Assembly: GCF_000222485.1 (NCBI RefSeq)
Contig: NC_015914.1
Location: forward strand, 4,384,001-4,448,000
Length of the DNA: 64,000 nt
Direction: 5' to 3'
Origin: Cyclobacterium marinum DSM 745
GTDB taxonomy: Bacteria > Bacteroidota > Bacteroidia > Cytophagales > Cyclobacteriaceae
The position numbers and the translations under genes were made by a program. A model generated the notes under the pieces. That model made no database searches. It had not been told where the DNA came from and saw only the letters and a list, made by a program, of their open reading frames with translations. This document shows positions 7,591 to 16,431 of this stretch, one piece after another (position 1 is the stretch's first letter; the number at the start of each line of letters is the position of its first letter).

Positions 7591-9735
7591 ATGTTAAGGA
7601 CAATCAGTAGTGGGTTTATTTTAATTGGTCTTTTTGGGTTATTGTCCTGTTCAGAAAAAACAGACCAATCGGAATCTAAAAATTACCAAAGCTGGGAACA
7701 TTACCGTGCAACCAAAACAGCTGCTCAGTTTTCCGGATTGGAGCAAATAAACAAGGAAAATGTTCATTTGCTTGAGCCGGCTTGGACCTACCATACAGGT
7801 GATGCAAAAGAAAGAACTCCCATGGAGTGCAATCCAATGATTATTGGAAAGGTGATGTATGTTAGTTCTCCTCAACTTGACCTCATTGCATTGGATGCCG
7901 AGAAAGGAACAGAACTTTGGCGCTTTGACCCGGAAAAATATGGTCAATCGGGAGGAGTTAACAGAGGTTTTTTTCATTACAGAGCAGGCGATCATGTTCG
8001 GATTTTTATGGCTGTTGGTTATTATCTATTTGCTGTAGATGCCCAAACGGGTGAATTGGTACCAGATTTTGCAGAGCAAGGGAAACTTGATTTGCGTAAG
8101 AATTTAGGAGTCGATCCCGAAACTTTATCAATTTCCATGAGCACACCGGGAATTGTATTTGAAGACCTGATTATTCTTGGTTCGGCCACGGGAGAGGGTT
8201 ATGATGCATCACCCGGGCATATTAGGGCTTATAATGCTAAAACAGGTGCATTTGAATGGGTATTTTATACCATACCTAAAGAAGGTGAGTTGGGGCATGA
8301 CACATGGAAATGGCAGGATGGAGAAAATTATGGTGGGGCCAATAATTGGGGAGGTATGAGCTTGGACGAAGAATTGGGATGGGTTTATGTATCTACTGGT
8401 TCTCCGGCATATGATTTTTATGGGGGGAATAGGTTAGGAGAAAATCTTTTTGGAAATTCGATTCTTGCCCTGGATGCAAAAACAGGCGAAAGAAAGTGGC
8501 ATTACCAGGCGGTTACCCATGATATTTGGGATTATGATCTGGCCTGTGCCGCTACATTAGTCAATATACCTTCTGGAAATGGAATGGTGAAAGCATTGGT
8601 ACAACCTACTAAAATGGGAGAATTAATTATTCTTAATAGGTTGACTGGAGAGCCATTGATGGCTATGGAAGAAAGAAATGTTCCTCCTTCGTATGTTCCC
8701 GGAGAAGTAGCTCACCCCACTCAGAAATTTGATCAAGGAATTACTGTAACTCGGCAAGGCTTGGACAGTACCATGCTCACCGATATTTCCAAAGAAGCCA
8801 ATATCTATGTCAAGGAGGAATTTAAAAAATACAGAAATAAAGGTTTGTATACTCCGCCAAGTTTAGAAGGGACACTCACCTTCCCGGCTACGAGAGGAGG
8901 GATGATTTGGGGAGGAGCTTCCTATGATCCGGACAACCATATGCTTTATGTAAACGCCAATGAAATCCCTATGATCCTGCAAGTTCGGAACATTGCAGAA
9001 AAGGTAGGTCAAGAGGGAGAGCCTTCCAAGCATCCTGGTAGGAGTACCTATTTATCCAACTGTTCCAATTGTCATGGAGCAGAACTTCAAGGTTTAGATG
9101 ATGCATTTCCCTCATTGAGGGGATTAAAGGACAGACACACAAGAGAAACATTAACTAAAATTATTACCCATGGAAATGGATTGATGCCCGCTTTTCAAGG
9201 ATTTGAAGAAAATAAATTAAAAGCCTTGATAGACTTTCTGCTTGAGGAAAAGCCAACTTCAGATCCCATTCATGAGATCAAAGAAGAGAAGGGCCCCAGT
9301 GAACGCTATGTTTTGCAGGGATTTAGGATTTTTACCGATGAGGAAGGTTTTCCCGGGAGTAAGCCTCCTTGGGGGACATTGAATGCAATTGATCTCAAAA
9401 CGAAAACCATAAAATGGAAAGTTCCCTTAGGTGAATATCCGAAATTGAAAGAAAGAGGAGTGCCTGCCACGGGTACACAGAACTTTGGTGGCTGTGTTGC
9501 CACTGCCGGAGGTTTGGTGTTTATGGGAGGAACTCCCGATGAAATGTTTAGGGCTTTTGATGTGGCGACAGGAGAAATTTTATGGGAATACAAGCTCCCT
9601 TTTGGGGGGTATGCTGTGCCTGCTGTCTATGAAGTAAGCGGAAAGCAGTATGTGGTGATTGCTGCCGGAGGGGCAAACAGGTTAGGAACCCCGGCGGGTG
9701 ATGCCTATGTAGCTTTTGCTTTACCGGAAATGTAA
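7591..9735 (+). CDS. PQQ-dependent dehydrogenase with haem-c domain, lipoprotein
   Basis: A 714-residue quinoprotein. The N-terminus is a lipoprotein signal (LIGLFGLLSC). The body is a PQQ beta-propeller with repeated propeller tryptophan motifs (for example LDAKTGERKWHYQAVTHDIWDYD and IDLKTKTIKWKVPLGEYP). A single cytochrome-c domain is inserted in the last third, with C491-S-N-C494-H495 and downstream GLMPAFQGF supplying the likely Met ligand. Relatives oxidise sugars or alcohols in the periplasm and pass electrons through the haem to the respiratory chain. The start follows the arylsulfatase stop by one base, so the operon links desulfation with oxidation of a sugar or alcohol. The substrate cannot be read from sequence. 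Confidence 0.9.
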   Translation: MLRTISSGFILIGLFGLLSCSEKTDQSESKNYQSWEHYRATKTAAQFSGLEQINKENVHLLEPAWTYHTGDAKERTPMECNPMIIGKVMYVSSPQLDLIALDAEKGTELWRFDPEKYGQSGGVNRGFFHYRAGDHVRIFMAVGYYLFAVDAQTGELVPDFAEQGKLDLRKNLGVDPETLSISMSTPGIVFEDLIILGSATGEGYDASPGHIRAYNAKTGAFEWVFYTIPKEGELGHDTWKWQDGENYGGANNWGGMSLDEELGWVYVSTGSPAYDFYGGNRLGENLFGNSILALDAKTGERKWHYQAVTHDIWDYDLACAATLVNIPSGNGMVKALVQPTKMGELIILNRLTGEPLMAMEERNVPPSYVPGEVAHPTQKFDQGITVTRQGLDSTMLTDISKEANIYVKEEFKKYRNKGLYTPPSLEGTLTFPATRGGMIWGGASYDPDNHMLYVNANEIPMILQVRNIAEKVGQEGEPSKHPGRSTYLSNCSNCHGAELQGLDDAFPSLRGLKDRHTRETLTKIITHGNGLMPAFQGFEENKLKALIDFLLEEKPTSDPIHEIKEEKGPSERYVLQGFRIFTDEEGFPGSKPPWGTLNAIDLKTKTIKWKVPLGEYPKLKERGVPATGTQNFGGCVATAGGLVFMGGTPDEMFRAFDVATGEILWEYKLPFGGYAVPAVYEVSGKQYVVIAAGGANRLGTPAGDAYVAFALPEM

Positions 9736-9746
9736 ATTAATCCAAT

Positions 9747-9786
9747 AAAAAAAGGAGCCAATCCTAAGCAGGATTGGCCCTTTTTT
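9747..9786. terminator. Rho-independent terminator, bidirectional
   Basis: GCCAATCC (9757-9764) pairs with GGATTGGC (9771-9778) around a TAAGCA loop, flanked by an A-run on the left and CC plus six Ts on the right. It separates the convergent PQQ dehydrogenase (plus) and phosphoesterase (minus) and can serve both. Confidence 0.85.
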
Positions 9787-9817
9787 GGGAGTGTTATGTC
9801 AATCAACCCTCAATGAG

Positions 9818-11380
9818 TTAATCTAAAATATTTCCTTTGGCATCAATGGATACGTTAGTCCTTTCCCCATCTTTTTCTAGCCTAACATTAAAAACCAAAA
9901 CTCCTTTTTCATTTTTAGAAGCACTTACTCTTGTGATTTCATTGCCCGGATATTTAGAAAGCAATATGGTCTGAAGATTTTCCGGTAAGGGGTCTTCATA
10001 AGGGATGGTGTTTGAGAACCTTCTCTCATCTCCTGCTTCAGCTTTTCTTTCGATAAATTCATTGATGCCATTTTCTTGTTTTACCAAATCGAAAGCATCA
10101 TATAATTCACCTACAGCAGTATAGGATTCAAAACTTAGTTTATCCCCATCTATATTAATCACCTGAAACAATTGGGTGTTTTCAGCTTTACGATCCCTTT
10201 CTGCACCTTTTCCTTTCCACCCTTCTTCACTTACACTATACATTTTTCCACCACTAACAGATACTACATAAACAGTTCCTGTTTTATCCCTTGCATTCAA
10301 TCCATCCATGACATTGTCTTCCGGAGATACACGGCCCCTAGCATAACTATGATCATGACCTTGCAATGCCAAGTCAACTTTATATTTGTCGAATATAGGT
10401 TTCCATGCTTTTCTTAATTCATCATTGTCTCTGCCTGCTGAAGCAGAAAACAGAGGATGATGATAGGTCACAATGGTCCATTTTTTTGTGTTTTCTGAGA
10501 GAACCTTTTCGAGCCAAGGGATCTGTTCCTTTTGAGCAACATTGCTATTTAAGGAGATGATACGAGCATCTTGGTAGTCCATATAGTATACAGTTTCCTC
10601 TAGTCCCAGTCCTTTAGGGCCATTTTCAGGAAGTGTAAATTGAGGGCGCCATTGTATAGATAGTCTTCTCTCCCCATCTTCTCCATCTAGTTCCGGAATG
10701 TTTCTATATTCATGATTTCCAGGTGTAACCATTGATGGGACCATGCTATGGATAAAGCCTCCGGCTGTAAACCACTCGTGCCATTCTTGGTCTCTATGAG
10801 CCCTGTTGATCAGGTCACCGGCATGGATAATGAATTTGGCATCCGGAGCTTTGCGGTAACCTTCTCGGATTAACCTAGCCCAAAGCTCAAGCACATAATT
10901 CTGCGCGTCTCCCACATACAGGAAAGAAAAAGGTTTATTATTGTCTTTGGATGCGGTTGTAAACTGTGTCCATTCAGTCCATGATTCACCATCTCCTACC
11001 CGGTATCCATACATGGTGCCCGGTTTGAGGTTTTTAAATTTTACGGAATGGTAGTTTGCTTCGACTTTTACATCTTCAATTTTCAATCCATCTAATACTT
11101 CTGTTTTTGCTTCATAGGTTTCGGCATTTCTCCAAAATTTTGGGGCGCCGTCTGCTATCGCAATTTCAGCATAGCCTGTAGGAATAGAAGTGTCGGTTCT
11201 CCATGTTACATTGGCTTCGGTGGCAGGATCTGCCCCAAAATTCAATACCACCCTATCGGGATAATAACTAGGCTTGCTCCATTCTTCTCTAAAAGTTGGG
11301 GCTTTGTAAACTCTATACTCTTGCGCAATCGCGAAATTAATTACTAATAATAAGCAGAAAGAGAAAAATAAATGTTTCAT
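9818..11380 (-). CDS. Purple-acid-phosphatase-like metallophosphoesterase, exported
   Basis: The 520-residue product starts with a Sec signal peptide (MKHLFFSFCLLLVINFAIAQ). An FN3-like purple-acid-phosphatase N-terminal domain spans about residues 40-145, and the calcineurin-like phosphoesterase domain follows with GDAQ (157-160), GDLIN (188-192), GNHE (221-224), VTYHHP (near 314) and GHDH (near 348). Purple enzymes have GDxxY with an iron-binding Tyr; here that position is Asn, so a non-purple metal centre is expected. The last 60 residues (PENLQTILLSKYPGNEITRV...) resemble a PepSY-like segment. It probably cleaves phosphomonoesters in the periplasm or outside. Monocistronic, ending at a shared terminator. 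Confidence 0.88.
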   Translation of the reverse strand: MKHLFFSFCLLLVINFAIAQEYRVYKAPTFREEWSKPSYYPDRVVLNFGADPATEANVTWRTDTSIPTGYAEIAIADGAPKFWRNAETYEAKTEVLDGLKIEDVKVEANYHSVKFKNLKPGTMYGYRVGDGESWTEWTQFTTASKDNNKPFSFLYVGDAQNYVLELWARLIREGYRKAPDAKFIIHAGDLINRAHRDQEWHEWFTAGGFIHSMVPSMVTPGNHEYRNIPELDGEDGERRLSIQWRPQFTLPENGPKGLGLEETVYYMDYQDARIISLNSNVAQKEQIPWLEKVLSENTKKWTIVTYHHPLFSASAGRDNDELRKAWKPIFDKYKVDLALQGHDHSYARGRVSPEDNVMDGLNARDKTGTVYVVSVSGGKMYSVSEEGWKGKGAERDRKAENTQLFQVINIDGDKLSFESYTAVGELYDAFDLVKQENGINEFIERKAEAGDERRFSNTIPYEDPLPENLQTILLSKYPGNEITRVSASKNEKGVLVFNVRLEKDGERTNVSIDAKGNILD

Positions 11381-11502
11381 TTAGGATGGTTTTTCAGTAT
11401 ATCTTCGTAAAAATAGCTAAATACGAATCATTTCTCAAGTGTAATAATTATTATATCGTTAACATTATAAATAAGAATTTAACAATTGTTTCATTTGTCA
11501 AT

Positions 11503-11517
11503 TTGATTTCAAATCAA
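11503..11517. repeat. Short palindrome upstream of the phosphoesterase
   Basis: TTGATTT and AAATCAA are exact complements around a single C, in the 229-base gap between the phosphoesterase start and the end of hrpB. It may be an operator or part of a weak hrpB terminator. Nothing else is evident in the gap. Confidence 0.3.
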
Positions 11518-11609
11518 CAACAATTAGAAATATCTATTTAATTGGATTACCATTAAAAAATACTGGATCAAACATAAATGGGCTACTAAAAACTAATTAA
11601 TTCTCAATC

Positions 11610-14078
11610 TTATTTTTTTCGTTTTACACCTCTTGTTGCTTGGGCCTCCCAGGGGTTTTCCGGCCAATGGTGTTTGGGATACCTTCGTTTCAACTCCTTC
11701 TTTACCTCATGGTAGGTATTGTCCCAAAAACTTTTTAAATCTTGGGTTACCTGAACAGGTTTAAAACCGGGAGATAACAAATGGATCAATAAAGGATTTT
11801 TACCTTCATTGACTGCAGGGGTTTGACTCCATCCAAAAAGCTCCTGAAGGCGTGCGGCTAAAATTGGGGGATTTCCATCAAAATTGTACGCAATGGGTAG
11901 GGTTGAACCACTGGGGAGTTTGATTTTTTCCGGAGCCAAGCGATTGAGTTCCATTTGTTGATCAAATGTCAAACTGTCCTTTAATATATTGCAAAGCGGT
12001 AATTTTTTTAATTCTGAGCCTGAATGTATATTTTCTAAATAAGGAGAGAGCCACTCATGCGCAGTTTTTAATAACTGATCTGTGCTAAAATTCGGCAATG
12101 ATCCGGTTTCGTTCCAAATGCTTAGACTCATGACTCTACATTGAAGTTGTCTTGTCCTATCGTCCCAATTAAGCCACTTTTCCCCCGACTTGGCAAGCAT
12201 TCTTACCAAGCATTCTTGTATCAACAGAGGATCAGGTTTTTTTAATGGAATTTTTTCCAATACAATTAGCCCTATTCTGCGTTCCTCAACTGCTTGAATG
12301 GAGGCTGAGGCCTCTTCCCAATAGATCCTTTCCTCAGATTTTACCATGGACTGTATTGCTTTCGGGTCTAATGGGGCTCCCAAGAATATTTTGCCGACAC
12401 CATCTCTTTCATCCATGTGGGCTATTGCAATCCAATCTTCTGAAGCCATGTTGTCATTTTTATCCATTCGCGCAAGTTTACCATTAGACAATTTAAATTG
12501 GGCTTGATCACCTGCCTTGGCGATTCTTTCAGGAAAGGCCTGCCCAATTAATAATCCTGTGGCATAAGGATCGATGGCTGAATTTTCTGCTTTTATACTA
12601 AGTATTTGTCTGTATGCTTTGGCAACTTGTTCAATTTTCTTAAAGTTGAAATAGGTGGAGGTTCCGCTTCTATACCGGCGTAGTTCTTCAATTCTCAAGT
12701 TGATGTCTATGCCTCTTCCGGGCCCTAGTGGGTCTTTTTCCTCCAGAATAGCAGCCAGGTCTGTGCCCAAGGCTTCCAAACCTAATAATTGGCTGTAAAC
12801 AAGTAAATGTGCAATTCTTGGATGACATGGAAAATCATGTAAGGATTCACCGTGTGGGGTGATATTTTTATTAGTAATAGCCCCTAAGTTTTTTAATGTT
12901 TCCACTGCCTGAGCCCAATTACCCGAGGGTGGAGGATTGACCCAATTCAATCGAGAAGGATCATGTGTTCCCCATTGATAAAGTTCCAAGGCCAATGGAC
13001 TCAGGTCTGCTTCCATTATTTCCGGTTGTCTAAAGGGAATCAGGTTGGCTTGGCTACCTTTAGACCATAACCTAAAACATATTCCGGGACCTAGCCTGCC
13101 TGCTCTTCCAGCTCTTTGATTCGCAGTGTCGGCGGTCACAGGGATCGTCACCAACTTATTTAATCCTGTGTTGGGGTTAAATTTTCCACTTCTCATATAC
13201 CCTCCATCAATTACGATTTTAATCCCTTCTATGGTTAGACTGGTCTCGGCGATGGCTGTAGCCAATACCACTTTTCTTTTTCCTTGAGGGTGAGGTAAAA
13301 GTGCAGCTCTTTGCTGGTTGTAGGCCATTTGCCCATATAATTTATAAATGGCAAGGTCATCAGGCCAATTTTCTATTAGGCTGGCTGTTTTATTGATTTC
13401 TCCCTGCCCAGGTAAAAACACCAATATATCTCCCTCATGATTATCCAAGGCCTCTTTAATGATAAGACTCGTGTTTTTAGGTAAATTGAACAAGTCAGCA
13501 CCGCCCCTATATTGAATGTTTACCGGAAAGGATCGGCCTGAACTTTCTACCAAGGGGGCTTTAAGGTTACGCGACAAGTCATCGCTATCAAGGGTAGCAG
13601 ACATGATTAAAAGTCTTAGGTCTGGTCTAAGCACTTCTTGGATTTCCCGCGCAATGGTAAGTCCCAAATCTGCATGAATGCTACGTTCATGAAATTCATC
13701 GAAAACAATTAAACCAACTTCTTCAAGACCATTGTCTTGCTGCATCATTCTGGTCAGAATCCCCTCTGTAATCACTTCTATTCTGGTATTTTTGCCTACA
13801 CAGGTATTGAACCTGACCCGATAACCGATGCTTTCCCCTACAGGTTCGTTAATAAGTTGAGCCATTCTTTGTGCAATACTTATGGCTGCAAGCTTTCTGG
13901 GTTCAAGGATTATTATTTTTTTTCCATTGAGCCAATTTTCCTTCATTAAAGTCAAGGGGGCAAGTGTGCTTTTACCTGCTCCTGGAGGAGCATGAAGCAA
14001 TACAATTGGGGCAGCACTAAGCCGATCTTTTAATTGAGGGATTACCTCTAGAATGGGAAGTTTGGGGAAGTCCTTCAA
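11610..14078 (-). CDS. hrpB: ATP-dependent helicase HrpB
   Basis: An 822-residue DEAH/DExH-box helicase. It contains the P-loop APPGAGKST (residues 30-38), the Walker B box VFDEFHER near 123, MSATLD near 160, the motif VI run QRAGRAGR and a typical HrpB C-terminal region (NPWEAQATRGVKRKK). Length matches the bacterial HrpB family (about 800-850 residues). The product should be a cytoplasmic RNA helicase; the physiological role of HrpB is poorly defined in most bacteria and is not needed for the best-studied relative HrpA's ribosome-rescue activity. It stands alone, followed on the minus strand by 229 non-coding bases. Confidence 0.93.
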   Translation of the reverse strand: MKDFPKLPILEVIPQLKDRLSAAPIVLLHAPPGAGKSTLAPLTLMKENWLNGKKIIILEPRKLAAISIAQRMAQLINEPVGESIGYRVRFNTCVGKNTRIEVITEGILTRMMQQDNGLEEVGLIVFDEFHERSIHADLGLTIAREIQEVLRPDLRLLIMSATLDSDDLSRNLKAPLVESSGRSFPVNIQYRGGADLFNLPKNTSLIIKEALDNHEGDILVFLPGQGEINKTASLIENWPDDLAIYKLYGQMAYNQQRAALLPHPQGKRKVVLATAIAETSLTIEGIKIVIDGGYMRSGKFNPNTGLNKLVTIPVTADTANQRAGRAGRLGPGICFRLWSKGSQANLIPFRQPEIMEADLSPLALELYQWGTHDPSRLNWVNPPPSGNWAQAVETLKNLGAITNKNITPHGESLHDFPCHPRIAHLLVYSQLLGLEALGTDLAAILEEKDPLGPGRGIDINLRIEELRRYRSGTSTYFNFKKIEQVAKAYRQILSIKAENSAIDPYATGLLIGQAFPERIAKAGDQAQFKLSNGKLARMDKNDNMASEDWIAIAHMDERDGVGKIFLGAPLDPKAIQSMVKSEERIYWEEASASIQAVEERRIGLIVLEKIPLKKPDPLLIQECLVRMLAKSGEKWLNWDDRTRQLQCRVMSLSIWNETGSLPNFSTDQLLKTAHEWLSPYLENIHSGSELKKLPLCNILKDSLTFDQQMELNRLAPEKIKLPSGSTLPIAYNFDGNPPILAARLQELFGWSQTPAVNEGKNPLLIHLLSPGFKPVQVTQDLKSFWDNTYHEVKKELKRRYPKHHWPENPWEAQATRGVKRKK

Positions 14079-14192
14079 AAGTGATTGTTTTGATACAAAG
14101 GTAAAAAAACAAAATGGACTCAGTTATGATTTTGAACAGGAAAAACTGACAATTGCAGCAAGGAAAGCTTTCGGGATTTGTTTTAGAGAAAT

Positions 14193-14226
14193 AAAAAGGC
14201 TGTTTATTTAATTAAACAGCCTTTTT
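14193..14226 (-). terminator. Rho-independent terminator of the DUF2911 gene
   Basis: AAAAAGGCTGTTTA (14193-14206) pairs perfectly with TAAACAGCCTTTTT (14213-14226) around a six-base loop, giving a 14-bp stem with an A/U tail on either side. It begins six bases after the DUF2911 stop codon on the minus strand. Confidence 0.85.
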
Positions 14227-14231
14227 ATATA

Positions 14232-14741
14232 TTATTTTATTGATGCCTTGGCACGTCCATATTCCCATTTCACCTCTAGGCCATCGTCCATTACAGTATA
14301 AGTTAGACTTTCTGTAAGGGTGCTGGTTTGACCTGAATTAACGGTAACCCTTAAAGCATCTTGGCTTTCGTCATATTTAGTTCCCCATTGGCCTGTCTGC
14401 TTATTGAAGATAAAGGTGCTTGAATTTTCTCCGGGAATAATAAAGAAGCTGTATTTTCCGGCAGGTAGTTTTTCTCCTTCCACTGTAATGTCTTTGCTGG
14501 TCTCAAAAATTGTAGCCTCATTGGCACCGGCTCTCCAAACTTTCCCCAGTGGAACAAGGTCTCCAAAAATTGTTCTGCCCTTCACAGATGGGCTACTGTA
14601 ATTAACAGTGATTTCTGCTCCATTTATAGTTCCTGTAGCTGTTTTAGCAGGGCTGGCTTTTTTCTGAGCATTCGACATAAATACTACTGAAAGCATAAGG
14701 AAAGCAGAAAAGCTTAGCATTTTCAAGGTTGATGATTTCAT
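14232..14741 (-). CDS. DUF2911 domain protein, exported
   Basis: The 169-residue product has a signal peptide (MLSFSAFLMLSVVFMSNAQ) followed by one DUF2911 domain covering nearly all the rest. Typical family elements are ITVNYSSPSVKGRTIFGDLVPLGKVWRAGANEAT and the LPAGKYSFFIIPG turn. DUF2911 proteins are common, beta-rich periplasmic or secreted proteins of Bacteroidota with no proven function. The gene is monocistronic with its own terminator. No lipobox is seen, so it should be soluble in the periplasm. Family assignment is firm; role is unknown. Confidence 0.88.
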   Translation of the reverse strand: MKSSTLKMLSFSAFLMLSVVFMSNAQKKASPAKTATGTINGAEITVNYSSPSVKGRTIFGDLVPLGKVWRAGANEATIFETSKDITVEGEKLPAGKYSFFIIPGENSSTFIFNKQTGQWGTKYDESQDALRVTVNSGQTSTLTESLTYTVMDDGLEVKWEYGRAKASIK

Positions 14742-14813
14742 GTTTTGGTTTTATTTAGGTTAAAATATTTGAATAACTATAATAAACGGACAAAATTAAA
14801 AATTGTTAAGCTT

Positions 14814-14863
14814 CTGATGGCTAAAAATACTAGTAGTTAGCTAATTTTCTTATTGCCCATCAG
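14814..14863. repeat. Nested inverted repeats upstream of the DUF2911 gene
   Basis: CTGATGG (14814-14820) is complementary to CCATCAG (14857-14863), and inside it GCTAA (14820-14824) is complementary to TTAGC (14837-14841). A separate CCCGGC/GCCGGG hairpin lies at 14889-14914, just past the end of the Gfo/Idh/MocA gene on the minus strand, without a clear U-tract. These may mark the end of one transcript and the leader of the next. Confidence 0.35.
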
Positions 14864-14944
14864 TCTGTCTTTAGTAAAGCTTTAGAGTCCCGGCCTTTCA
14901 CCTGAAAAGCCGGGAAGAGAATATTGGGGAGGGATATAAAATTT

Positions 14945-16090
14945 TTAAATTTTAACCCAAGCCTGTTTTTTATGACTTTCAATTATTCTTTCGCAGATTA
15001 ATAACTCACGATGTCCGTCCGCAAAGGTTGGATAACTTGGTTGCGTAGGTTGCTTGCCATCAATTACTGCTGCATATACTTCCTTAAACATTTGTTTGGA
15101 AGTATCCGGGAAACCTTCATTATGGCCACCTGGAAAGCTAATGAGCTTGCCTGCCTCTGCATTGAATAAAGATGGATCTTTCATTAATTGTTGATTGGCC
15201 GTTTCTCTTTTGCCGATCCACATTTCATTAGGTTTTTCACTGCACCATTCAAAATTTGCTTTTGAACCGGCAATTTCAATGTTTAACCTGTTTTTTCTGC
15301 CGGCGTTCACCTGGCTAACTGTTACAGAACCTTTGTTTCCATTGTCAAACCTTAACATTACCGTGGCATGGTCTTCGGTATTGATAGGCACTTCTTCGTA
15401 GTCTGAAGGTCCAAGGCTTTTTCCACTGTAGGTCTCTATTGCCTTAAGTGGTTTTAACCTTGTTTTGTGTACGGTAGAAAAATCCGCCATCACTTCCGTG
15501 ATTTTTAATCCGGTTACATATTCGGTTAAATCCAACAGGTGAGAGCCTATGTCTGCGATGGCTCTGGAATCTCCTGATTTATCCGGCTCCAGCCTCCAAT
15601 TGTAATCCGTTTGCAAAAACAACCAATCTTGCAAATAGGAGCCCATGATGGAATAAATATCACCTAATTCACCACTTTCTCTCATGGTTTTCATTTGCCT
15701 TACCATCGGATAATACCTTAGGTTAAAATGAACAGCATTGACTAAACCTGTTTTTTCTGCCAAGGCTACTAGCTCTTCAGCCTCTTCAATTTTAGTAGCC
15801 AATGGTTTTTCGCAAACTACATGTTTTCCCGCTTCCAATACAGCTTTGGACTGGCTATAGTGAAGGAAGTTTGGCGTGCAAATATGTACAACTTTAATCT
15901 CTTCGTCTTTTAGCATATCTTCGAAAAGCATGGCTTTTTCTATGCCTAGTAAAGCAGCTTTTTCTTTGGCGAGTTCTTCATTGACTTCACAAAGTGTGGC
16001 TACCTCAATATTTGGGTTTCTTCTTAGGGCTTCAATATGGGCAGGGCCAATAAACCCCGTTCCAACAACCGCTACTTTAATTTTTTCCAT
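14945..16090 (-). CDS. Gfo/Idh/MocA family oxidoreductase
   Basis: A 381-residue NAD(P)-dependent sugar or inositol dehydrogenase-like protein. The Rossmann nucleotide-binding fingerprint is VAVVGTGFIGPAHIEAL at residues 7-23, and the family EKP motif (VVCEKPLATKIEEAEEL) is present near residue 95 and followed by NAVHFNLRYYP. The C-terminal alpha/beta domain carries GDSRAIADIGSHLLDL, typical of the catalytic His region. There is no signal peptide, so it is cytosolic. Substrate specificity cannot be deduced. Its place next to the surface-polysaccharide locus is divergent, so it is not in that operon. Start at 16090 is the only sensible one before the Rossmann motif. Confidence 0.9.
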   Translation of the reverse strand: MEKIKVAVVGTGFIGPAHIEALRRNPNIEVATLCEVNEELAKEKAALLGIEKAMLFEDMLKDEEIKVVHICTPNFLHYSQSKAVLEAGKHVVCEKPLATKIEEAEELVALAEKTGLVNAVHFNLRYYPMVRQMKTMRESGELGDIYSIMGSYLQDWLFLQTDYNWRLEPDKSGDSRAIADIGSHLLDLTEYVTGLKITEVMADFSTVHKTRLKPLKAIETYSGKSLGPSDYEEVPINTEDHATVMLRFDNGNKGSVTVSQVNAGRKNRLNIEIAGSKANFEWCSEKPNEMWIGKRETANQQLMKDPSLFNAEAGKLISFPGGHNEGFPDTSKQMFKEVYAAVIDGKQPTQPSYPTFADGHRELLICERIIESHKKQAWVKI

Positions 16091-16260
16091 GTAATTATAT
16101 TCGGTTTATTTAAAAGGTTAGCCCTAAAGATAGAAGGTACATTTGTATTTTTCAATGCTTGCTGACTTTTCCCTTCATTGTTTCCTCTTTAAACCCTCTT
16201 TCTTTTTGGGTTAAGCTTGGGCTTGATGTATTAGCCTAGCCAATAATATTTAAATTAAAA

Positions 16261-16291
16261 CTTGCGATTTTGCCATGATCGAGTAATTTTG
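16261..16291 (+). promoter_or_regulatory. Candidate Bacteroidota promoter of the polysaccharide locus
   Basis: CTTG (16261-16264) lies 19 bases before TAATTTTG (16284-16291), which fits the TTTG / TAnnTTTG pattern of the primary sigma factor of Bacteroidota, with one mismatch in the first box. Transcription would start near 16298 and leave a leader of about 135 bases before the first gene. Confidence 0.5.
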
Positions 16292-16294
16292 TTA

Positions 16295-16356
16295 CTCCTA
16301 CATTGTGTGTTACGAGGCGAAGCTGTGAAAGCCATAGGAGGTACACTATTAAAGTG
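16295..16356 (+). promoter_or_regulatory. Possibly structured 5' leader
   Basis: Within this stretch CTCCTA (16295-16300) is complementary to TAGGAG (16335-16340). GTGTTAC (16307-16313) can pair with GTACAC (16341-16346) with one bulge, GGC (16316-16318) with GCC (16331-16333), and CACT (16344-16347) with AGTG (16353-16356). Some pairings are mutually exclusive. The block is more GC-rich than its surroundings and lies between the promoter and the first gene, as an attenuator or riboswitch would. It does not match any riboswitch class I recognise. Confidence 0.35.
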
Positions 16357-16431
16357 CTGATTTTTATGTTTTTTGTATCCAGTAATTAGTATTTGGTATC
16401 CTTTTGTAGTCACCAACTTTAAATTTTTATC

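Larger units (their letters stand above)
16091..16431. other. Divergent intergenic region and leader of the polysaccharide operon
   Basis: About 340 bases between the Gfo/Idh/MocA gene (minus) and the polysaccharide locus (plus). It contains the promoter candidate at 16261-16291 and a leader with several possible stems at 16295-16356. The rest (16100-16260) is AT-rich and shows nothing further. Confidence 0.5.
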
